64,000 nucleotides of DNA, from positions 10,423,396 to 10,487,395 of the forward strand of contig JBANSL010000008.1 in assembly GCA_037127255.1 (NCBI GenBank), read 5' to 3'. The DNA comes from Persicaria tinctoria. Taxonomy: Eukaryota; Streptophyta; Magnoliopsida; Caryophyllales; Polygonaceae. This document shows, piece by piece, positions 12,401 to 21,707 of the stretch. The notes below the pieces were generated by a model. It was not told the DNA's origin. It did no database searches and saw nothing but the letters and a program-made list of their open reading frames with translations. Each line of letters starts with the position of its first letter. Within the stretch, counting starts at the first letter, position 1. Position numbers and translations under genes: made by a program.

Positions 12401-13735
12401 AAGGTGTATTATATATCAAAACGAAGTTATCAACAAGAAGAATACAAGTTCATCAGATGAGGAGAGGGGCGTGTGCTCCCCATGCTATCCTTTAGCTCCG
12501 CCACTGAATATGAGTATAGGTATGTGGTTATTGTAAAAGTTAGAATACACAAAGACATGATTTCAAAAGCAATACATCAACATCTCTACATGGAATACTT
12601 TCAAGGAATGTTTTGTAGGAGAAATGTAACATCAAAAGAAATAAGCTGGCCAGAGTGGTAGTTGATGATGAATTGCCATATGAGCTGCCCACTTCCTCCA
12701 TGCATGATCTATGTTTCTCTCCTAAGGACATCTCCATTTCCCTCCTCCCACTCCAAGATCTCCTTATCACTTTCCCAACCCTCCTTTCACCAGCTGACAC
12801 GTGGCATTCCCAAATTCTATGTTTTGCCTTGGAATTAAAATGTTTATTTCTTATGCCATTGAGTCACTGATCCAAAAACTTAAATGCCTTGTAGTTCTGA
12901 ACATGACAGTGGTTAGTCACCTCTAACATTGGATATACACATTTTCATTTTAGATATGACATGAATTTAATTTTGTGGGGTAATTTTCAGCCCCTATTTT
13001 TTTTTTTTTTTTTTTGTAGATAACGATGTGTTGTTATTATTTAAAAAAAATGTAAGATATGATATAATGGAGTAAGCTATTAAAGCAAGAGAAATTAATG
13101 ATTGATTTTTTTTTTTGAATGGTCAAGATGGTGACATTCACTAGTAGCTAAATATAGACCCTACCCAACATGTGCAAATGCATGTTTTGAGTAGCAAAAA
13201 TTCTAGGATCAAATGAATTAAATCAGTAAAGTTGATCTCCCCACCACACAAAAAGAGAGGGATGTTGATTCATTTCTAGCTGAATTGGGCCAATTGAATG
13301 TTTTTGTGTTTCAAAGTTTATGATATGTAATCAAATAACAAATCGGTTGATCCATCAATAATAATTTCTCCCATCATAATAATACTTTAGAATCTGGCCT
13401 TATATATGATCTGATAAGATATTATTCCTGGTTTGTTCAGTAATAATTCAATCCCCTTTTGTTTTCTGACATTATAAATTACATTTTTTAAATATGGTTT
13501 TACTTAAAAATATTTGCTATTTAGACCTGAATTTTAGATCTTAGTCAAATATTCATCTGGTGGCTGATCTCCTGAATGTGGTCAGTTTCATTTGCCATAT
13601 TCTTAAATCCAGTTTGATTTTAATTATAAAACAACTATTCATTATAAATCCACTTTATCAGTAACAATAAGTTTACATTATAACGCCCTGTTTGGTAACA
13701 TGCTAATTGGCATGTGTAAGTTCATCATCAACAAT
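9452..13735. other. AT-rich intergenic region, no gene recognised
   Basis: Both strands were examined. Frames are short and unlike known proteins. Opposed frames of 71 and 86 codons near 12.54-12.87 kb overlap a somewhat GC-richer patch, but neither has recognisable content. A 20-T run lies at 12997-13016. Confidence 0.5.
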
Positions 13736-15780
13736 GAAAGACATTGTACAAAACAAACAGAAAATCAATATATTGTCATCCACAAAAGATTGTCTTTACC
13801 AATGCAAAAATCAAGACAGACCCAGAAATTAAATAGACACTGAGATGAAGCCCTCATCTTGCAGGGGCACACCAGTGTGTGAACACTTATCCAAATTTCA
13901 CCTTGCATTTGATGATGTACACTGGGTTGAAGCTGCCATAGATACGTATCTATCAACACCTAACAGTCGAGGATTGATGACGCGTATGAATCATACACAC
14001 CCTCCCCTCAACTAACTGGATTGAAATGTTTCTCTGCATGATCTCAGGAGTCTCAGTTATTAGTTAATGATGTCAGATCTATAGAGTTGAGATATGGGAT
14101 GATGCAAGAACATGCTAGACTACCTGCATTGGTTCTACAAATAATTTACCTAAATCTGCCCATGTCCTAGATTATTGCCCGAAACTCAAAAAGATCGCCC
14201 AAATGATTGGAATGATTTCTCGGAATGGGGAAATTGCTTTCCCCATTCTTGATCAACAGAAAACTTTTCCTTGTGTCCAGACAAATGAGGCTGTGGGAAA
14301 ATGATGTAGGGGAAGGATCAAAAGGGTTGACTTACCTAAGGTCAAAACCTCGAAAAGATTTTCCTCTAATCTCAAGCTCAAAACCTTTAATAAATATCTT
14401 AACCGATTATTAGCTGACTGGAAAGGCACAAATTGCATCTCATTGTCAGGAGACATATCCAAGATTAACCCATCAATCTACAGCCAGCAGCACCTTAAGT
14501 TTCTTCTCATCATTTAGCAACATGTGAAAACTGCCAGATAAACTTCAAACATGTGTCCTTGTTCTATGTAGAAGTTCTTTGTTAAATACATATTCCGTAT
14601 CAACTTGAAACAACAAAACAAAGAGTTGGTTAAGGGGGAAAAGGTGGTAATGAGCAAAATTACCATCTTGATTACACGAGGAGTCTGTCTCACCATATCT
14701 GCAATGATCTAAAAATGCAGCCTCCCTGGCCCCTGCCCGCTTAGCATGTGGAAGGCCGAGGCTGATGGCTGGTGATCAAGGGACATTATTGAACAACTGA
14801 ACACAAAATCAAGATTGCAGGTGATTATGCATCAGGAAATCTTGCTCATACAACAGAAAGATATGATGATCAATTTGACGCCTTGGATTACGACATAAAT
14901 AAGGATATTTTAGTGCATGTTAGAGGCTGAATTAGATGAAAATAATTGTCATTAGCCCCATTGCTTTCTGTCTTCTTCTATATCCCGCACCCATTTTCTA
15001 TTATAGATAATACTTAAATGGCAAAACTACCACATGGGAAGATGGATGGGGCTACTTTTAGAAGGGAAAAAAAATCACTCAGCAAACAAAAGAGTCATAT
15101 TCTCCACTAATGATTAAGCATCAGCTATTAGTTGTATTGAAATGGAAACATCAGATACTAATTGATGACTTAATTAAGATAAAAATGCACAAATACTAAC
15201 CCTAATAATTGGTTGGCTTATGCAAGGGGGGTCCAATAAAGGCCTATTTGAAGTGAAAAACTCCCCTGTAAAGGGATAACCTTTCAAGGAGATACTAGTA
15301 TATTACCACTACTCCCATCCATTCTTCATAAGAATCTGCCCATATTTCATCACAGACCTAATCATTAGCTACATAATGCATCACACAGGAGGTTGATATG
15401 TTTCTTTATTCCCAAATCTCTGGACTTTAAATGATTTAGTGGTTTCAGTGCATGCATGATGCTCAGATAGATGAATTTGGATTTGCAAATGCAAGGCAAT
15501 CACAAAGTAGAGCAAGATTCAAAATGTTGATAACAGGTAAATTGAAGTGGTGTACCAACTGATTGCTATTTCTATTGATAAATCAGAGTCATTCAACTGT
15601 TGAAGTTAGCAAGCAAACCTTCAAATTTAGAAACTTGCAATGCCCTTTCTCATCAGCTGAAATGAAAATTACGGTAAATCAGAAGAAAGCAAAATAGAGC
15701 AATAACCTGAGTTCACAAAATTGCATTCAGAGATGTATCAACGGATTTCAGTCTCGTAGAGCTTCAATTCTTATGTGATG
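13736..15780 (-). other. Possible non-coding or unrecognised transcription unit
   Basis: This stretch lies downstream, on the minus strand, of a promoter-like block at 15.8-16.0 kb and is less AT-rich than its surroundings. It contains donor- and acceptor-like sites on the minus strand, for example CTCAG|GTTATTGC near 15708 and TTTCAG|CTGATG near 15660. No open frame beyond about 70 codons and no known domain are visible. It could be a non-coding RNA host gene, a decayed gene, or unique intergenic DNA. Confidence 0.25.
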
Positions 15781-15782
15781 TA

Positions 15783-16010
15783 TCAAAAAGATCGAATAAT
15801 CGAATTGAGAAACACGGTTTCACTCGGGTTTAGCGGTTCAAAACCCTCTGGAAACCCTAATCCGAGTGTGACAACTGACAAAGTGACAACACAAGTTACA
15901 CAACACGGCGAGAGTGAACCGTGAAGAGAGAAAACGCAAAGAGTGGGCTTAGAGGGCCCAGTGGGCTTAAGGGTTACGGCCCACATTATATGGGCTTTTT
16001 ATGGAACTAA
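15783..16010 (-). promoter_or_regulatory. Telo-box and site II promoter-like block
   Basis: Read on the minus strand, the block holds several site II words (TGGGCC, GGGCCC, AGCCCA) within about 60 bp, followed by the telo-box, seen on the + strand as AAACCCTAA at 15847-15855. This combination is characteristic of plant promoters for ribosomal protein, snoRNA-host and other growth-related genes. It faces left. A 67-codon frame from an ATG at 15986 crosses it but resembles nothing known. Confidence 0.45.
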
Positions 16011-16138
16011 CTGCAGTACGGTTTAACAGATGGGCTCAAAATTCGAACCTCTGCCAGGCCTAGGTAAAGGCTTACGCCTTACAGGGTAGCACTGTAGCAG
16101 TATAGGTTACTTTTGACTGGTATTTTTCGTTTTTTTTT

Positions 16139-17135
16139 CGGAAATTTCGCCGGGTACCCCTGTGGTATTGCAAATTTCGCGGAGTATACAACTTTTTTAC
16201 ATAATTCGCGTGGTACCCCTGAGGTTTTAACCTATTTCGCCTCGTGCCCTTCTCGGTTAACTTTAACCTTTTCGAGTTAATTCCGCTAGTTTGCTAAAAA
16301 AAAAAAAAAAAAAAAAAGGGCGAGACCCGGCGAGGAGACCAGACAGAAAGCGAGGAGAGAGCGACGCGAAGAGAGCGAGGAGACCGCGCGATACAGCGAG
16401 AGCTTCATCTGCCTCTGAAGCTCCTTCCATGGCTGCCGTTCTCCTTCTCCCCTTCCCACCTCACTCCAAGTCTCCAACATTGTCCAGATCTCAAGCCTCC
16501 ATTGAAAGCGATCGATCTTCTAATGTCACCATCTCCCTCCATTGAAGAAGACGATTCTGAACCACAGTCTCATTCCGACACATAAAACATTCCATTCTTA
16601 ATCACATTGAGTTCTCCTATGGCTTTTCCCGTTCCGATTTTGCTCTGCTTCTTCTTCTTCTTCTCCGTTGTTTCTCCTGCGTTTGCAAGCGATGCCGCCG
16701 CTTTACTATACCTGAAATCAGCCGCAGATCCGCACAACACGTCGCTGTTACACTGGCCTTCGGCCGACTCCGGTGACTTCTGCCGCTGGCAGGGGGTGAG
16801 GGAATGCTTGAGTGGAAGAGTTTCGAAGCTCGTGCTTGAGCGCCTCAACTTGACCGGCGAATTGGATGGGAAGAGTTTGACCGCCTTCGATCAGCTTAGG
16901 GTTTTGAGCTTCAAGGAAAATCGACGGCGTCGCTCTCTTCGCCGGGTCTCGCCCTTCTTTCTTTTTTTATTTTTTATTTTTGAGCAAACTGAATTAACTC
17001 GAAAAAGTTAAAGTTAACCGAGAAGGGCACGAGCCGAAATAGGTTAAAACCTCAGGGGTACCACGCGAATTATGTAAAAAAGTTGAATACCCCGCGAAAT
17101 TTGCAATACTCCAGGGGTACCTGGCGAAATTTCCG
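16139..17135. mobile_element. Pack-MULE carrying an LRR receptor kinase fragment
   Basis: The element has long, well-conserved terminal inverted repeats of about 200 bp: 16139-16345 against the reverse complement of 16937-17135. They begin CGGAAATTTCGCC and share blocks such as GTACCCCTGAGG-type words, TACATAATTCGCGTGGTACC and GCCCTTCTCGGTTAACTTTA, continuing inward into GGGCGAGACCCGGCGA. Both ends abut T runs (9 T on the left, 12 T on the right), so a 9-bp poly-T duplication is possible but cannot be proved. Between the repeats is about 590 bp of GC-rich genic sequence. Length is 997 bp and no transposase is present. Confidence 0.82.
16619..16919 (+). pseudogene. Captured 5' end of an LRR receptor-like kinase gene
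   Basis: An ATG at 16619 opens a frame with a hydrophobic signal peptide (about residues 1-22: MAFPVPILLCFFFFFSVV) and then the start of a leucine-rich repeat N-terminal domain: DAAALLYLKSAADPHN, FCRWQGVRECLSGRVSKLVL, and LTAFDQLRVLSFKEN. This matches the head of the plant inactive LRR receptor kinases of the At5g67200/PRK group. Homology stops near 16919, where the frame runs into the terminal repeat and ends at 17011. The 270 bp upstream, from about 16346, look like a copied 5' untranslated or promoter region. No LRR array, transmembrane segment or kinase is present, so no receptor can be made. A short secreted peptide is conceivable if it is transcribed. Confidence 0.75.
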
Positions 17136-17144
17136 TTTTTTTTT

Positions 17145-17330
17145 TTTGAATAAGCTATAATTTGGGAGGCGTCAGCTACGACTGGTCCGTCAACCAATAG
17201 AGTCCTTGCGGACGAGAGCTAGAAACTCAGGATGTGTAGCCAACGGAGTCGAAGGGGCCGAGCGATGAATCCTGACACCACCATAAGCAACAACGTTGAT
17301 ATCCCTAAAAATGTGTCTGGACTAGATAGA
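17145..17330 (-). repeat. LINE RNase H relic
   Basis: Read on the minus strand, the segment gives FRDINVVAYGGVRIHRSAPS and further residues ending in a stop, resembling the C-terminal RNase H-like domain of plant L1 elements (compare the HIFRDFNDVTDRIARLAK relic near 59.8 kb). The T run at 17136-17147 may be its poly(A) tail in reverse, into which the Pack-MULE jumped. Confidence 0.4.
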
Positions 17331-17402
17331 CCGAAAAATTGGTATTTTTCGATTTGATTGTGGTCCGAAGGAAATCAAACAAAAGACTGGTATTTATCTT
17401 TA

Positions 17403-18694
17403 GGGAAATTTACAGAAAACCACCCATTAAATATAGTCCTTTACACTTAACCACCCGCTAAAAGCGAAATTACATAAAACCACCCATTAAATGGGTTTTG
17501 TTTTCAAATCACCACCCACCACTTATTTCCATTAGAATTACATTAAATATATATAGTATATTTTAATATTTTATACTTAAATTTTAAATTTTAAAATTGA
17601 ATATATTTAAATTAAATTTTTTGGAGGGGTAAAAACTTATATTAATATATTAGGCAAAAGTGTGTACAAATTTTAAATTTATTTGGAGCGCGGAGGTTCT
17701 AAATGCGAAAAATATTATTTTATTTTATTTAAAAATTCAGACAAACTTTAATAAAGATGCATTTAATAAAACTACTTTAGAGTTTGGAAGAATATTTTTT
17801 TTAAAATATTTAGATATTTTTTTTTCATTTTTAGTATATATTGTAGGTAGACCTGTCAAACGGGTCATTCGGGTCGGGTCACTTCGGGTTTCGGGTAAAA
17901 CGGGTCTCGGGTAAAATGAGTTTCGGGTTTTTCGGGTTGACTCGAACTCGGGTTTGACCGAGTTTGACCGGGTTTCGGGTCGATTTCGGGTTTGTCAATT
18001 TTTTTTTTAAATTAAAAAAATCATGATTTGATAATTTTGTGATAAATTTTAGTTATATATAAAAAAATTTAATTATATATAATTATAAATCAATCGGGTC
18101 AAAATTACCGGGTCAATCGGGTCACCGGGTCGAAACCCAGATTACTCGGAAAATTTCGGGTTCGGGAAAAAAATTCGGGTCGGAATTTCCGGGTTCGGTC
18201 GAAAACTTTTCGGGTCAGACGGGTCGGGTCACCGGGTCGGGTTGTGTTTTGACAGGTCTAATTGTAGGTGTTTACAAATATGAAAGAAAATGATAAATTA
18301 ATTATTAGTATAAAAAAATATTATTAAATTTAAACAATGCTAATGACTTATAAACTTATTTTAATTTTGACGAAAAAGAAGTCTACAAAATTTATAACCA
18401 TTTTTAGGAATAAAATAGAACAAATTTGTTCATATATACATCAAGTTTTTTAAAAATATTTTTAAAAAATTTAGTCAAATATATTTTTAAATGTACTTAA
18501 GATTTTAAGTTAAATATAAAACTTAAAATATTATAGTATCATATATATATTTGACAAAAACCTAATAGAAATAGACAATGGGTGGTGATTTGAAAAGAAA
18601 ACCCATTTAATGGGTGGTTTTATGTAATTTTTTATTTAGTGGGTGGTTAAGTGTAAAAGACTATATTTAGTGGGTGGTTTTTTGTAAATTTCCC
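17403..18694. mobile_element. Non-autonomous MULE with perfect 9-bp TSD
   Basis: TTATCTTTA occurs at 17394-17402 and again at 18695-18703, directly flanking the ends. The ends are inverted repeats of about 130 bp starting GGGAAATTTAC and built from repeated ACCACCCA(T/C)TAAA words: left 17403-17535, right 18560-18694. The interior is AT-rich and non-coding. A hAT MITE is nested inside. Confidence 0.88.
17848..18260. mobile_element. hAT-type MITE nested in the MULE
   Basis: The 8-bp duplication ATTGTAGG lies at 17840-17847 and 18261-18268. The ends are TAGACCTGTCAAA and its inverse TTTGACAGGTCTA. The arms are rich in CGGGT/CGGGTC words, read in the same sense on both sides of an AT-rich centre. 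Length is 413 bp. An 8-bp duplication with TAG-type ends is diagnostic of hAT elements. Confidence 0.88.
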
Positions 18695-18703
18695 TTATCT
18701 TTA

Positions 18704-19245
18704 ATATAACATAGAACATATTTTTGGAAGAGAAATTGTAACTTTGCATCGGTCGAATTTTAAAAATCACTAAAAGGTATGAAAACTGTTGCACATTTTC
18801 GATACGGGATAAATTCCAATTGTTTTTCCGATCAATTTTTTGACGTAGCAAATTAAATGTTTAAAATTTTAATGGCATAGCGCTACATTATTACATGTTC
18901 TAATGTAATTTTTAAAAATAAAACTAATTTTGATTTCAATTTGAGTGATTCAAATAACCTTAAAATTCAATGTATACTCAAAATTAGTTTATTTTAAAAA
19001 AATTACATTTGGATACGGCATCAAAATTTTAAACCTTTGACTGACAAGTAAAAAAATTGGCCTGAATTTTATCTCGTATCAAAATTGGTTTAATGTGCAA
19101 TAATCTATATACATTTTAGTGATTTTAAAAGTTTCATTAATATTGGTTTATTAATGATAGTTTGAATTATTTTCAATTATTTATCCAAAAAATTATTACT
19201 TCTATTTTCCATTGGCAATTCCATTTGCCTAAAAGAAGTAAAAGT
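18704..19245. other. AT-rich intergenic, nothing recognised
   Basis: Two TTTTAAATTTT-rich stretches with partial inverted similarity (around 18840-18890 and 18990-19040) are the only structure seen. There is no coding signal. Confidence 0.4.
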
Positions 19246-19735
19246 GCATTTTTTTTTTAATGAGGAAGGACTTCGAGGGCTATACATACTTGACACCTCG
19301 ACGGTGAACCATCAAAACAAACAACCTAGGAAAAAAAATGTCCAATACGGACGATTGCAAGCACATAATACCGGTTTGACAAGAGAGTCTAATCCTACCA
19401 CACTAGAGATAACATAGACTAAGAACCAAAGTCAAGCACCACCGCTGGCCAACGGTACATCAGGAGTCTCTGTGGGCAGTGGAGATCGAAGACTATCCTC
19501 CAAGGAAAATTCCGGATCACAAAGTCACACCGCCTCGACCCCAACTATACCTGACTCAGTCCCACCTAGGAAGAAAGATTGCGCAGACCAACCAGAATTA
19601 CAATCGAGAACCACCCTAGTAAGACGCACCAAAAGCTCTTTCGGGATTTTATTAGAGCTCTTTCGGGATTTTGATCAAACCCTTTCGGGATTTAGTTTCA
19701 ACGCTTTCGGGTGGGTTTAATCTGTGATAATCAAA
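19246..19735 (-). repeat. L1-like LINE 3' fragment (divergent subfamily)
   Basis: The copy begins with a T run (its poly(A) tail on the minus strand), followed by a diverged version of the conserved 3' end. It then holds the antisense frame MGSGDRRLSSKENSGSQSHT, which corresponds to similar antisense frames in the copies at 48.3 kb (MGSEDEPPGSSF) and 62.3 kb (MGSADELQENSI). Iterated CTCTTTCGGGATTTT words mark its upstream end. No target duplication was found. Confidence 0.5.
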
Positions 19736-20091
19736 TGTATACAGTATATTTATCCTGCCAAATTAAAGCTTTTTTTTAAAAAAATGATAATTAGTAAAAG
19801 GGTAGTTTTGATATTAAGGCTATATAATGTGGATAATTTTAATGAATAATTTTAGTTTTAAAGAATGGATATTCAACTAATTAAAATACTGTACTGTATT
19901 GGACCAAACTTGTGTATAGTAGAGCTACTGTATTTGTTACTGTATTTGCCTAAGACTGTACACTGCTTTGATTTCTATAATGCCTGAGAGTTTCACAATA
20001 CAGTAACAAATAATTGTTGTGACATGCTTCATGATTCATTTTTTACTACTTTTCAAAAGTGACTAGTGTAGTGTGAAACCTCTCACGAATT

Positions 20092-20658
20092 ATCAGAGTG
20101 GTGCAGATACAACTCGCTGTTCGGATCGATCGCAGTGGATTCCAATTGCTGATTCAGTTGTTGCTCCATTGAAACCGGACGAAATTGGAACACGAACAGA
20201 ACGGAAATGAAAATTGGAAAACAAATTGACTAGCCTGATACCATGTTATCAGTTGGAATTCAAGAAAACTCCATGAATGGAGCTCGGAGGTTGCAGAGAA
20301 GGAGAGAATCGAAATGAGGAAGAAGAGGATTTGTTATTCCAACTGATTTCGTTACTCTGTACAACGAAATAGAATCAATTCATACAACTCAAAGTAAAAC
20401 GGTGTGTTTCCCCTAATCTAGATAAAACCGGGTTCAACACTTATGTAGAACCGGGTTCAACATTCCCTAGATTGTTCATGGATTTTTTTTAATAAAGAAA
20501 AATATTCGAGATATCAAACAACATATTTTCTAGTAATTCAAAATACTAACGAAATGACATACACACTAATCGTCATGAAATATCACGACCACCATCAATG
20601 CTTAAACCCTTGGATGAATTTCTAAATTAAGCTCATATTAGAGCTCGGCATCTCTTGA
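20092..20658 (-). repeat. Inverted duplication of the copia 5' end (left arm)
   Basis: This 567-bp arm is the inverse of 21218-21784, with no difference noticed in the stretches I compared by eye. From left to right it holds the inverted start of gag, the inverted primer site and leader, an inverted copy of the 219-bp LTR (20244-20462), and 196 bp of sequence that flanks the 5' LTR. A 559-bp spacer (20659-21217) separates the arms. Confidence 0.92.
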
Positions 20659-21217
20659 AAGCATGTCTTGTTATCAATGTCGAGTAGAAAAGATGTATTA
20701 GCAAACTGTCCATCAACCAACGAAAAATTGTTAAATTCTTCCTGCACATACACACCAATTCTCCCTAATACTACATCCGTCCATCCAAGATAAAAATCAT
20801 ATCTCTTTAAACTGTAAATATATAGATAAGATGATTAACCCAGTACAAAAAAAATAAGATCAAATCAAGGGTCTTATAGAAGAGTAAGTAATCGACTAAT
20901 CGTATACTAAAAAGATCCCTCTATGTCCACCAAAATACACAAAAGACTAACCCAATCCATCCAAACTATCTATTGCTCGCCCATACTCCAGCATTCCAAC
21001 AACCTAATAACTTCTACCTTCTACAAGAGTCCTACATCTCCCAGCTAACCTTTCGCCTCAACCTTTTCACAAGTGAGTTGCACTTCGACTTGGCGGAAAG
21101 GCAAGAGCAACAGCTAAAAATAATGTGCAAATCACAAGTTTTGGGATGAAGATCATTATAAAAAAACTGATCATTATGAAAACCCTATCTCTAATATAGT
21201 GAAGATGAAGCGACAAA
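20659..21217. other. Spacer between the inverted-repeat arms
   Basis: AT-rich, non-coding. It shows no internal repeat of the arms and no recognisable family. Confidence 0.5.
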
Positions 21218-21413
21218 TCAAGAGATGCCGAGCTCTAATATGAGCTTAATTTAGAAATTCATCCAAGGGTTTAAGCATTGATGGTGGTCGTGATATTTCA
21301 TGACGATTAGTGTGTATGTCATTTCGTTAGTATTTTGAATTACTAGAAAATATGTTGTTTGATATCTCGAATATTTTTCTTTATTAAAAAAAATCCATGA
21401 ACAATCTAGGGAA

Positions 21414-21632
21414 TGTTGAACCCGGTTCTACATAAGTGTTGAACCCGGTTTTATCTAGATTAGGGGAAACACACCGTTTTACTTTGAGTTGTATGAATTG
21501 ATTCTATTTCGTTGTACAGAGTAACGAAATCAGTTGGAATAACAAATCCTCTTCTTCCTCATTTCGATTCTCTCCTTCTCTGCAACCTCCGAGCTCCATT
21601 CATGGAGTTTTCTTGAATTCCAACTGATAACA
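21414..21632 (+). repeat. Copia 5' LTR
   Basis: Starts TGTTGAACCC and ends CTGATAACA, directly followed by the primer binding site. It lies within the right arm of the 567-bp inverted repeat. Confidence 0.93.
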
Positions 21633-21642
21633 TGGTATCAGG
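21633..21642 (+). promoter_or_regulatory. Primer binding site (initiator tRNA-Met)
   Basis: TGGTATCAGG directly after the LTR matches the 3' end of plant initiator tRNA-Met (TGGTATCAGAGC) over its first nine bases. Confidence 0.85.
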
Positions 21643-21707
21643 CTAGTCAATTTGTTTTCCAATTTTCATTTCCGTTCTGTTCGTGTTCCAATTTCGTCCG
21701 GTTTCAA

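Noticed and set aside
12540..12870. Opposed frames of 71 and 86 codons, considered as a small gene
   Set aside because: Neither frame has a known domain, signal or plausible splice context, and overlapping opposed frames in a GC-richer patch are expected by chance.
13920..14060. TGAAGCTGCCA near 13929 and GCATGATCT near 14037 as a possible miR167 hairpin
   Set aside because: The two words are halves of the mature miRNA separated by about 100 bp on the same strand, not the miRNA and its complement, so no precursor hairpin is supported.
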